Shown: piece after piece, positions 10,114-40,000 of the stretch
How the letters are laid out: the number at the start of each line of letters is the position of its first letter
Position numbering within the stretch: position 1 is the first letter of the stretch
Source of the DNA: Lepidostoma basale
Taxonomy: Eukaryota > Arthropoda > Insecta > Trichoptera > Lepidostomatidae
Direction of reading: 5' to 3'
Length of the DNA stretch: 64,000 nucleotides
Assembly: GCA_022606425.2 (NCBI GenBank)
Contig: JAHDVF020000211.1
Coordinates: 2,790,001-2,854,000, forward strand
Position numbers and translations under genes: made by a program
Notes under the pieces: generated by a model
What the model saw: the letters and a program-made list of their open reading frames with translations, nothing else
Database searches by the model: none
What the model was told of the DNA's origin: nothing

Positions 10114-11190
10114 AGAAGCTGGCTAAAGCCAAGCTTAACTCCTCCTGATGTCCTCAAGGACATCATCACTTTTTAAGATTGTTGGATGAGCCATCAATGT
10201 ATAAGGAACACCTCCATGAGATATTAATGTATTGTGGCTGTGAATGTTTGTTGATGAGGTTAGAATTTAGAGTTCTCTGGACCATGGAAGGCAAAAAGCC
10301 AATTAGAGAACAAGTCGCTAGACGCAAATGGCAGTGGATCGGTCACACTCTGAGACGAAACCCAGCCTGCATCGCTCAGGGCGCACTAGACTGATCCTCT
10401 ATGGGGGGAAAGAGGAAGCGAGGCAGACCTAGAGCCACCCGGAGAAGAGCCCTGCAGGACGAGGTTAAAGCAGCAGGCCTCACTTGGGATGATGCTAGGC
10501 ATCAGGCATGCGATAGAGTCGGGTGGAGAAGGTTCCTTGAGGCCCTATGCACCACGGAGGTGTGACAGGACAAAAAGAAGAAGCTGGTTCAAGCCAAGCT
10601 TAACTCCTCCTGATGTCCTCAAGGACATCATCACTTTTTAAGATTGTTGGATGAGCCATCAATGTATAAGGAACACCTCCATGAGATATTAATGTATTGT
10701 GGCTGTGAATGTTTGTTGATGAGGTTAGAATTTAGAGTTCTCTGGACCATGGAAGGCAAAAAGCCAATTAGAGAACAAGTCGCTAGACGCAAATGGCAGT
10801 GGATCGGTCACACTCTGAGACGAAACCCAGCCTGCATCGCTCAGGGCGCACTAGACTGATCCTCTATGGGGGGAAAGAGGAAGCGAGGCAGACCTAGAGC
10901 CACCCGGAGAAGAGCCCTGCAGGACGAGGTTAAAGCAGCAGGCCTCACTTGGGATGATGCTAGGCATCAGGCATGCGATAGAGTCGGGTGGAGAAGGTTC
11001 CTTGAGGCCCTATGCACCACGGAGGTGTGACAGGACAAAAAGAAGAAGCTGGTTCAAGCCAAGCTTAACTCCTCCTGATGTCCTCAAGGACATCATCACT
11101 TTTTAAGATTGTTGGATGAGCCATCAATGTATAAGGAACACCTCCATGAGATATTAATGTATTGTGGCTGTGAATGTTTGTTGATGAGGC
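10114..11190 (+). repeat. 465-bp tandem duplication, 2.3 copies, containing LINE-B fragments
   Basis: The 147-bp segment AAGCTGG...GTTGATGAGG occurs at about 10114-10260, 10579-10725 and 11044-11190. Between the copies lie two seemingly identical LINE-B fragments (71-codon frames at 10179 and 10644, both stopping at an in-frame TGA after CIAQGALD). The near-perfect identity points to a recent duplication. Confidence 0.85.
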
Positions 11191-12010
11191 TCATTTTTAT
11201 TTCTTTTTTTAGAAGAAGGAAATCAATTAGTTCAGGGCATATTCATTCGGTATTTGAAATTAATATCTGACATTGGGATAGTTAAAGCTTGGTGTAACAT
11301 CAAGTGAAATCTACGTAGGTTTTAAGTCCGTCTACCTAGGTTTTCTGTAGATTTTGTAGTCCAAAGTTTTGTCCTTTATAAATATTGTTAAATCGAGGAA
11401 ATTGAGGGTACTGTTAACATCAAACTCTATTGTAAAATTTATGTTCCTTTAATTAATAATCAAACTTTTACCTGAGGAAGGAAAAGGTCACTTCTGAAAC
11501 ATGTTGTGATTCATATTTTTATTCTGTAAAGATATTTAATAAATAAAAGTGGATTAAAAACTGTATTATTTATTATATTCCAAATTACAATGGAATTCCA
11601 GTGTTAAAGCATTTTCCTTCAATAAAGTCACTATGTACAATATCATCGGATAAGAATTCCAATAATTTTAACTAGAATTTATGTTAATTATTTATCAAAA
11701 AACTCTTTTATATATTTTTTTGCAAGTCAGAAATTTGTCACAGTTATAGAAACATTCTAATTGATAGTCAAAAAGTGTGTTTTGTCCATTATTATTTGTC
11801 GCTTATCAGCTATTGTTAGGATTCATCATCAGCTAGCTTGGATCTAATATTTTTTAAGATGAAGAGGTTCAGGAGAGGAACTAGATTTTAATGATGCTTT
11901 TTTATAGCTTTTTTATAAAGAGCAGTTTCTATATCAACTGCAACATTTTCAATTGCATTTTTAATGTTATATTTTATGATAAATTAAATAATATTTCAGA
12001 CCTTTAGAAA
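11191..12010. other. AT-rich non-coding stretch
   Basis: No gene recognised; contains a hammerhead-like core at 11472-11505 followed by an AATAAA-rich segment. Confidence 0.4.
11472..11505 (+). ncRNA. Hammerhead-like motif, CTGAGGA core
   Basis: CTGAGGA, an imperfect hairpin (AGGAAAAGG-TCA-CTTCT), GAAAC, AT, GTT. Followed by TTTAATAAATAAAAGTGGA, the same downstream arrangement as other copies. Confidence 0.45.
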
Positions 12011-12014
12011 GAAT

Positions 12015-12330
12015 GGTGTCTTTGGACAGACATGGTTACCAATACCGAAGTCCTGAGGCGAGCTAGAGTTGACAGGGAATTGTTATCAACTATCAAGGTT
12101 CGAAAGATCTCACATCTGGGTCATATACTGCGTGGGGAAAAGTACCACCTTCTCCAACTGATAATGGAGTGGATAACTGGATGCGAAACGTGAGAGAATG
12201 TGGACCGGCATCAGAAGTGTGGAGGAGCAGTTCCAAGGGGCGCAGGACAGGGACAGATTCGCCAAGGTGATCACCAACGTTGGGGGGACCCGACAGGGCA
12301 CTTGAAGAAGAAGAAGAAGAAAGAATGGAT
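12015..12330 (+). pseudogene. LINE-C C-terminal fragment with GAA tail
   Basis: Encodes MVTNTEVLRRARVDRELLS and TIKVRKISHLGHILRGEKYH in one frame and the WGDPTGHLKKKKKK end in another, with AAGAAGAAGAAGAAG at about 12306-12322. 5'-truncated and frameshifted. Confidence 0.7.
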
Positions 12331-12339
12331 AGTTATTCT

Positions 12340-12915
12340 GTTAAAAAAAAAAAAATTCTCCATCGTAAAATTTATGGGATGTTATTGTAATTTGTTCCTG
12401 ATTTGAGTTATTAATGGAGCACAAATTATTTATAATAATTCTGAACCACAAATAAAGTGTTTCATACAAAAGCATAATAATTTATTCCCATATGTATTTA
12501 CTAGATTTTTGTTATTATTTAGTTTTAAAATTTTAGCGCTTCTCTAAAGAATTAAACCTATATCACATTCTAACACAATTCAGTGCTTTAATGTTGTTTA
12601 GTAGATAATATAGCATCAAAGTAGCTTACTTAATAATGATCATAAACTTTGATATTACAAATGGAAAAAAAAATTCCTCATTATGCGCCATTAACCCCTT
12701 TAAAACTGGGAATTAGATAACACGTTTAAAAATAATAATTTTATTTTATTTCTGTTAATATTACATATAAAAGTAAAGGTGAGTTTTTATAAGTTGCTTT
12801 TGAGAAGATACTATACAATGTATTATTTAAAATACATATATAAATTAACGTGAATTTAATGATTTCAAATACAATACAAATCCATATAACCAAATCCCTG
12901 TTAATCAAATTTCCA
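12340..12915. other. AT-rich non-coding stretch, nothing recognised
   Basis: Simple AT-rich sequence without an open frame or known element. Confidence 0.4.
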
Positions 12916-12919
12916 GATC

Positions 12920-13080
12920 AATTGAACATTCATACATTGTACCGTGCGTGCATGGTACGATGTATGAATGTAGAGGAAGCCCGAGAGGTATGCCAGGACA
13001 GAGCATTGTGGCGATCCATCCTCTCTGCCTACCCCTCTGGAGAAATGGCGTGATGGTTAGTTAGTTAGTTAGTTAGTTAA
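12920..13080 (+). mobile_element. LINE-A short 3' end with (TTAG)n tail
   Basis: In-frame RACMVRCMNVEEAREVCQD and WRSILSAYPSGEMA, then TGA and TGGTTAGTTAGTTAGTTAGT. Only the final 50 codons remain. Confidence 0.8.
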
Positions 13081-13419
13081 ATGACCTGTGCATTTGTTGC
13101 AATCATCTCATTCTAGCAAATGCGCATAATTGCTAATTTTATTTATTTTATCCTTATTATTTATTATCATCTTTCCTATATTGTTATTATTATAGAAAGC
13201 TATGTTTTTTAATTTTTTTATTATTGTCTATTTTATTTTAAATACAATATTTCCTTTTTTGGAATTTTAACTTATTTCTTAGTATCAACTTGGTTGAGGC
13301 CCTTTGTGATTGACATTGTTGTATTTTTATCTATTTATTTACATAAAAAAATTGTGACAATTGATATAACTGTCTTTCTATTTATTTTCTTCAAAAATGT
13401 GTCAATGATTTTACTGTTA

Positions 13420-13620
13420 TATCTGTGGGAGTGTGAGGATTAATACCATACACCTAACTAACCTATGGCACTAGTATACGGGCAGAAGCATAGCGCCCCC
13501 TAGAGACAAGGAACCCGTCTTTGCTCCCGGTATTACTACCGCGTTCTTCAGTCGGGCAACACGCATATGCACTCGTACGCTCTCGCCCTAGCTATGTTTA
13601 CACAACTGCTTACCAACCTG
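13420..13620 (-). repeat. Dispersed repeat Y (reverse copy of 54540-54735)
   Basis: Minus strand: GGGCGAGAGCGT, ACGCGGTA, GGAGCAAAGACGGGTTCCTTG, GGGGGCGCTATGCTTCTGCC, TACTAGTGCCATAGGTTAG. All recur in order at 54.56-54.70 kb. Non-coding, family unknown. Confidence 0.7.
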
Positions 13621-13683
13621 TGACTTTTTATTTGCACAACCGAACCGCATCACAACTACATATCCATTACAAATGACTATTTA

Positions 13684-14569
13684 CGAGGGTCGTCTGTAAA
13701 ATAAGTTTACCTGTTTGCCAGGGGCGCGCGGATCGCTGTTACGTGCGATCCGGCAACACTGGATCGTAGCTTGTTCTTCCCACCTCCACATCCCCACCCA
13801 GCCGAACTAGCTGCGACGCTCAGTTCGGTTTGGCAGCCGTAAATAATGGAGCTCCCGATCGCATCCCCCGCGAGGTATGAAGTACGTTCCGTGATTCGTT
13901 TTTTGTGTGCCAAAGGCCATTCGGCGACGGAAATTCATTATCAACTGACAGAAGTGTATGGAGAAACGTGCATGAGTATTCAAGTGGTGCGCAAGTGGTG
14001 CAAAGAATTCAAAGAAGGGTGCACAGACGTCCATGACGAACAGCGGTCTGAACGGGCATTGGTCAGTGACGAAACTGGAAGCTGATCGCTACTGCAAAAC
14101 TCTGGAAAACCTTAAAAGGGCCATACAAAACAAGAGGAGGGGCATGCTAACGAATGGAATCCATTTTCATCAGGACAACGATCGTCCGCATACAGCCTGC
14201 GTCACCACCGCACTCATTGAGAAATTCGGATGGGAGATCGTCCTACACCCACCATACAGTCCGAACTTGGCCCCGAGCGACTACCATCTCTTCCCTGATT
14301 TGAATAAATACCTCGGTGGAACGCATTTTGCAAACGAAGAGGAGCTGAAAGAAGAGGTTTTGAGCTACCTTCACGGCCTGGCAGGAGACTTCTATGACCA
14401 GGGAATCAAAAAGATGGTGACCCAGATGAAAAAGTGCATCGAAGTCAACGGGGACTATGTAGAAAAATAGCTGAAAGTCTAAGCTTTCCAATGATGTATT
14501 GCTCGTTGTAAATAAAAATGGTTTTCATTGTGAAAAAAATAGGGAAACCTATTTTACGGACAACCCTCG
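13684..14569 (+). mobile_element. Internally deleted mariner, 886 bp, with TIRs and TA target duplication
   Basis: Left TIR begins CGAGGGTCGTCTGTAAAATA and the right end is its near complement (ATTTTACGGACAACCCTCG); both sides are flanked by TA. The element is clearly shorter than the roughly 1.3 kb of autonomous mariners because the middle of the transposase is missing. Confidence 0.88.
13846..14470 (+). pseudogene. Mariner transposase remnant (DNA-binding head joined to catalytic tail)
   Basis: The first frame (13846-14085) encodes the helix-turn-helix head: VRSVIRFLCAKGHSATEIHY, QLTEVYGETCMSIQVVRKWC. The second frame (to 14470) resumes at the catalytic tail with HQDNDRPHTA (second Asp) and PPYSPNLAPSDYHLFPDLN (third Asp, DD34D spacing), ending VNGDYVEK. 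The segment with the first catalytic Asp (usual GDE(S/T)W) is deleted and the joint is out of frame, so it is dead. Confidence 0.85.
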
Positions 14570-14780
14570 TATATAATTATGTATTTACCAATTTTATTTG
14601 AAATATTTCTTATAAATGATTTAATTGTTATAACTGTTATTATTGATTATTCACTTTATGGTATTTAGCTTGGGTTGATTTTTTTTTACCTAGTGCTACA
14701 TACAGTAGTTAATGTATAAAAGACTATTATTTTAAGTGTGATATTTTAAAAATTAATACATCATATTTTCACTATATCGT

Positions 14781-15155
14781 CACCTCAGAGTAAGAAGGTT
14801 CCAACTGTCAAAAGTAAAAAGCTGAGAAAAATGAAGTCAAAGTTTTGTTGGTTTCGGGTGTGTATCTTGGAATAAAAGGGTTCCATCTAAGGCAGATGAA
14901 ATTCTTTAACCGAGAAGCGTGTAAATTTTCTCTAGCGACGGTTGTAATAATAAAGTTCTAAGTGTAAATGAATCCTTCTTCAGTGAATCGTGTGTTTTGA
15001 ATGATCAGATGGAACTTGATTCTTTTCGTAACATCAAAATGACGATACTATTACATGTTTTTTTTTAATTGTACGTTTAGATAAGGTTAGTAAGAACCCT
15101 TTTCATGAAAAAAAATGTGAAATTTTGTTAGTTGGAACCCTCTTATTCTCAGGTG
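14781..15155. mobile_element. 375-bp MITE-like element with about 26-bp TIRs
   Basis: The left end CACCTCAGAGTAAGAAGGTT and right end (minus) CACCTGAGAATAAGAGGGTT continue to CCAACT. Inside are GGTTCCATCTAAGG and a reverse-oriented GATGGAACTTG, so the inversion extends inward. No coding capacity. The target duplication is not clear. Confidence 0.65.
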
Positions 15156-15540
15156 AGGATGTGTAGCTTTTCTATAAAACTTTGTTATTTTTATATTTTT
15201 ATTATAAACTTGCAAAAAAAGATTCCTCAACATGTGGAGTTATTAAAGAACAATGACACCCCTGGAAACAACATGTCGGACAAACCTTCCTCCACAATGA
15301 CAAATAAGGTCCTTATTGGGCTCATCTTTAGAAAACTACCTTGCCATTGACACAATGAAAAGAATTGTAAATTGTATTGATTCATATTATTGAGGTCTAT
15401 AAAAAAGTGCCCAGTTGTCCCTTGGTACCTTTCCAAATTACGAGTATATCATCGACATATCATCTAGAAAATACGGCATTATCAAAATTACTTATTTCTA
15501 AAATGGACTCATACAGTAGTCCATAAAATCTTATCGTTTC
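15156..15540. other. Non-coding stretch, nothing recognised
   Basis: Two weak overlapping frames on opposite strands and no family features. Confidence 0.35.
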
Positions 15541-15544
15541 TAAA

Positions 15545-15985
15545 CTAACTAACTAACCATCATGCCGTCTCGCCAAGGAGTAGGCAGAAATAATGGACTA
15601 ACATTCATACATCGTGTCATTCACATGCGTCAATTTCTCCTCACGTGTCTGACATTCAATATTTGATTAATTTGATCGTGCCACGTTTATCTCAGTTTTC
15701 CTCTATTTCTAGTTCCATTTACATCGTTAACATATATTTTTTTTACCATTCTTTCTTCATTCGTTCTTTCCACGTGTCCAAACCATCTTAATGATCCTTT
15801 CATTATTTTGTTCATAACACCATCATTCGCACCGCATTCACTTCTTATATTTTCATCCGACACTATCATACACAGAATATCTACACATTCGTCTAAGAGA
15901 TCTCATTTCACTGCATTTATTCTACTTTCATCCTTCTTTTGCCTTTTGCTTCGCTTCCATACATAAGGGTCGGTACAAAATCATA
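15545..15985 (-). pseudogene. LINE-A RT C-terminal fragment
   Basis: Minus: a YGSEAKGKR-like region, then SECGANDGVMNKIMKGSLRW, FGHVERTNEERMVKKIYVND and VNGTRNRGK, with a short internal deletion before the TTAG tail at 15545. Confidence 0.75.
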
Positions 15986-15989
15986 ATAT

Positions 15990-16926
15990 ATTACCTATAA
16001 TATAATTTGACAAAATACCTTATTTTTCTGTTACAAAAACTCCAAAAACCTTTTCCAGGAAACTGGGAACCACTAGACACCAATAGCCAAGGCATGGGAT
16101 AATTAAAATCATTAAATTCAAATAAAATAACAGTTTCGTTAGAATTTCAACATTGTATTGCATCAAAATCTATCCAACATGAACTTTTGTTATACTCCTA
16201 ATGTCATTCTAATTATACAACATCTTAAACTGCCAAACAATATTTAATGAAAAACTTTTAGAATCACTTGACAGAAATTACTTTGATTATGCAGTATCAT
16301 AAATTTTCAACACTCACCATTAGCATATCCATCTTTCAATTTTAGAAATTTTAATGTGGATTTCAAAAGATAGCAGAGAACATCCAAAACTGCTCGCAAC
16401 TAGAAGAGCAACATGTGGAATAAAACTTATAATATTCTAAATATATATATTTTTTATTACATTTTAACTAACAAATGAATTTGAACTTTTCATTTATACT
16501 GCCAGTTACTCAATAATAATAAAGATTAAGCAATGTTTTCATGGGCTATGTTAGGTGTGTTTGGTTGAGCTAGGAAGCATTATACTTCAGAACACTTGTA
16601 CATTCTTTGCAAGAAAAAATATTTATAATTTTATACAAAATTAATACACTTAAAAAAAGTCTTTGACAAATAATACAAAAATAGAAGACCATAATCAAAA
16701 TCTCTTGTGGAAAAATGTGGTATCCACCAAATGCACTTGCAAAACTTTGGTTGTTTTGAATCACGAGTAAACATATTTATTTGAATGGAACGTATGGGCT
16801 TAATAAATGATGTATACCATCTTATTCCACACGATTGATCAAGCACATCATACTTATTTCAATAATTTCAATCTATACACAAACAATTATTACACTAACG
16901 AAAAATATAAATAGTAAAGGCATTTT
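15990..16926. other. Downstream flank and possible 3' UTR of SLC30A9
   Basis: AT-rich sequence without element or gene. Short minus-strand frames (16570-16846) show no domain. Confidence 0.35.
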
Positions 16927-16931
16927 TTTAT

Positions 16932-16932
<1 letters not shown>
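16927..16932 (-). promoter_or_regulatory. AATAAA overlapping the SLC30A9 stop codon
   Basis: On the minus strand the stop TAA is directly followed by ATAAA, so an AATAAA hexamer overlaps its last base. It would leave almost no 3' UTR. Further hexamers exist downstream in AT-rich DNA (for example near 16450), and I cannot tell which one is used. Confidence 0.3.
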
Positions 16933-36164
<19,232 letters not shown>

Positions 36165-36179
36165 TATGTCGAAGATTAT

Positions 36180-36870
36180 TACTGGAATAAATGTGTTTAT
36201 TCTAGAGATGAGATGTCAATCGTACAAACAGGATTAGAATTCATTTATAACGTTAAAATCTAGAGAGGAATTAGTAATTGGAAGACACTTAACACAAAAT
36301 AAGACTATTTTATTAAAACTTATTGTTACAGCAAAATTGAATCAATTAATTCCAAAACGCTTGTTGTAAAACAACTATCTTCAAATTTTCCACATTATGA
36401 TCGCCCGCTATCGGCAAATCGGCATATTATTTGTGCTGTCAAACGGAGTGCATTTTTAATATATTTTGAGGCGATTAAAAATATTTTTTGTGACAGCACA
36501 TACAAACGTTACCGGAAAATTCTATTAACGGGGTTAGTTTAAAAGAAAGCATTGGTGATAAATCTATGGTATTGCATTGTCACGTATAATTTTTTTTCTC
36601 CATTTCGTTTCTCTTTGTTCTCATTTACATTGTCCTCAGCATTATTTTGGTCTTAACAGTGTCTGCCCTCGTCTCAAAACCATGTATGAAGATAGGCCGC
36701 ACACATGTCTTATAGGTTAAATCCACCTATTTATTAACTGTTCTCTATTATTCTTTTGCATATATAATAGCAACAGTAACGAAATTGATAGAATGATAGA
36801 AATAACAATTTTTTTGAATTTTTGGAAGTGTTTATTTTATTCATTAAAAAAATTGAAAACAAAACAAACA
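36180..36870. promoter_or_regulatory. Presumed SLC30A9 promoter region
   Basis: Inferred only from position: sequence between the SLC30A9 start and a LINE tail behind PAT-A. No TATA or initiator could be assigned with confidence. Confidence 0.3.
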
Positions 36871-36871
36871 A

Positions 36872-37040
36872 ACAAACCATCACGCCGTTTCCCCGCAGCG
36901 GTAGGCTGAGAGAATGGACCGCTACACTACTCTATCCTGGCACACCTCTCTAGCTTCCTACAAATTCATACAACGAGTCATACATGCACGTCGATTCTTC
37001 CGATTTCTTACATGACCAACCTTTAATATTTGATTATTTT
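36872..37040 (-). mobile_element. LINE-A short 3' fragment
   Basis: ACCATCACGCCGTTTCCCCG read on plus; the minus strand ends in the GGCGTGATGG and TTTGTTTGTTTG tail. Sits just behind the PAT-A poly(A) hexamer. Confidence 0.7.
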
Positions 37041-37051
37041 GAAAAACAATG

Positions 37052-37057
37052 TTTATT
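37052..37057 (-). promoter_or_regulatory. Likely poly(A) signal of PAT-A
   Basis: AATAAA on the minus strand lies about 16 bp after the PAT-A stop. A LINE tail begins just beyond it (37040 downward), so the 3' UTR is either very short or runs into the LINE fragment. Confidence 0.45.
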
Positions 37058-37073
37058 TTAAAAGTGACCTTAT

Positions 37074-40000
37074 TCAAAGAAATTCATTTATTATAGTGAG
37101 AGTAACTCCGCTTACTAATGCCACCACAGAGAAGATCATGATAAAAATATTTTTCCATAGGATATATTTGAATTTTCCAAGATTCTTGTCCCATCGGAAA
37201 ACGACCTGAACTAGCGCTGGTAGAAAAAATCCGAGAGTTGACATACATATTGCGCCCACTAGATTAATTATTGCACTCAAATTCGGTACAATAATAGCGA
37301 GAACCACTGAAAATAAAAAATACTTTTTATTCGATTGTTTTTAAGCATAGTGACTAAAGTGTGATGTATTTCATTAAGAAATTACACAGACTATTCCTAG
37401 TAGAAGTGTACGTCCAAGCAATAAAATATGTACCTGTAATTATAACACAAAGTACTCGAACACACGAATTAGCCGCGTGATTTATCCAACTTTCGGGTGC
37501 GCTTTTTGTTATGTATTTCCATACGATTCCCATGAACACGAAAAAAAATAATGGGTAAGATAAAAATATTGCTAAACTCAAAAATATTTTAGCTGCTTGA
37601 GCGCCCCTGAAAGTAAGATATAGATATATTAAAAAACTAAATGAAAATAATTATTTCAGCGAAACATTTCGCGTTGCATTGTTTCGCCATTTAAAATATA
37701 TGTGATATTCAATTTGGACTTTAAAAAAAACCCTTAACCGATGCGGCATTCCATCCTTCTCTTTTCGCCCCGCGGGAGACGCGGTGTTATGGGTTGCGAA
37801 CCTCATCGCCACCAATAGGCATCTCCCGCGCACACTTCGATCGTCCAACATCTACAAAATAAATCTATATAAAATAAAATAACAAAATTAAAATAATTTA
37901 ACACAAAATATTCTTTTTAGACTGGTTCTGATTTTGAAAATTCGGTTTGGTTCATGTGGTGCTTCCGTAAATTTGGAAATATTTCGTGTATAAGTAAATA
38001 TAGTATGTAGAAATAAAACATTATTATTATTAAATTATAAATACTTACCACTTTCGATCATCCAAATTTAGTGTAATGCTTCCCATAACATCTGAACCAT
38101 ATTTCCAGTATCCAAGAAATCCCATAGCACCATACATCAATACAATTAGAGTCATAGAAATATTAATAACTCTCAGAAAATTGGATGGTTTGGCCATATT
38201 GTTCTCGACATACATAACAATGGTTATGCCTTCCATAGCAAATACAGCAATACTAAAACGACACATTTTATTTTGTTCAATTCAACAACTCATAGTATGT
38301 TTAATGAATATTTTCCCTTTCTTTGTGTCTATTACCTTATAAAAGATGGTAGATTTTTAAAGTTGACAGGCACAACTCTATCGCTGATGTTAGGTAGGTC
38401 TTGAACGATCAGGTAAAAAGTTAAAAAAAGAATCACAACGAACATTATATTCGACCAGACTGATAGTGGTGCTAGACTCCTCAGGTTTTTAATTTGGACA
38501 AGAAGAATAAGTGGAATAATAAGTATTAGACTGTAGTAATTAGTACTGATGATGAAACCCGGATAGTGAATATCTATTAACTGAAAACAGAATGCATAAA
38601 TTGTTATATTTATTCAAATAAATATCCACATGGTGACATTTTTAGAAAATCGTGGCATCATATCGGTCAATTGATGATATTTCATCGACATGCCTTTTAT
38701 TTCATGTCCATGTCAATTATAATGTCAGTAGGTAGCTTTAGAGTAACAATCTCTCCTCATCAACTCTCATCTAGACCGCACGCGGACACCTGACTGCTTT
38801 TCACATTGGATTTGTCAGCATCATATTTAATAAATGAATCACCATTTTCATACTTTCATACTTATAAAAAAACTGACCTGTTTAATTGATGTTGATATTA
38901 GTAAAATGTATACAGAACACACTCCAAGAGGACCAAGTATTAACATGATATCAGCGAAATACCTACAAAATAAGAACATGAATTTATTAACAGAATGCAT
39001 TAAAAAGTAATAGGTAGTAGGTACAAGTTTTTCCATAAAATTATGTATTTTAATATTCTTCTTGATGCTACAATTAGAATTTTATTAGAAGCTTGTGCTA
39101 CAGTGCGGACTTGGATTTGGACTTGGATCTTCTGGCTTACAGAGGTTCAGCTCTAATGGCTATTTCTCTTACGTCTGTAGGAAACATTGTTGGAATGTGA
39201 TTTGGTAGTTGTTTTATGATGGGGCTAAATGTATGGCCCGGAGTGTCCCTCCGAAAGAGAGCGAGGGGGGATTTAGGGTTTATGATAAAGACTTACATTA
39301 TTGTCAAGGATTGGAAGACCAGTTAGGGTTGGGATTGTATTTATAAAAAAAGTCTGTTCCCGGGGGGAAGATAAGAGGAGCAGTGCCTGGATGGAGTTGT
39401 GGTAGGAGATAGCATCCTGCGTGAGACCGTTTTGTTTGGCGGAGTACCTATGTAGTGGGCTATTGGGGAGGATTTTTTTTTAGCCGCATTGATTGCGGGA
39501 GGGGTAAAGGACTGATGGTGGATAACTTCAAATCAAATCAATCAAATCAGTTTATTTCATCAACAGACATTACAAAATTTATTTTTAAGGCATCTATTGA
39601 GAACAGGTAAAATAATATATTATATATAGTATACTACCAGAAACGCATAAGAGATGGTTCAACATTAGGAAGACAGGATACTCTCCAGAATTAAGAGTAT
39701 TTGCCTTCTGAACGTACTTTCACTAACATGAAAGACGTCGATCTCCGAGGAGACCGCGTTCAGCAGACTAATTGCTCTTCCCACCGGTGTCACCAGAGGC
39801 AGATTGGTTCTGGCAGCCGGTAGGTAAAACAATCTGTGCTGTCGCTGTCGGAGATATCTATCGGGGACAAAAAGCCGAACACCCTCCAGTACGGCCGAGT
39901 TCTCGAAGTATCCCCTAATTAATCTAAAGAAATGGGTAATTAGATGTCCATCTCTTCGAAGCTGTAGAGAATTGGTTCCGAGCATTCCCAAAAGAAATGC

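Noticed and set aside
13050..13080. Telomere-like (TTAG)n runs, here and at 6.4, 30.2, 51.0 kb
   Set aside because: The arthropod telomere repeat is TTAGG. These are TTAG tails that always follow the LINE-A 3' end.
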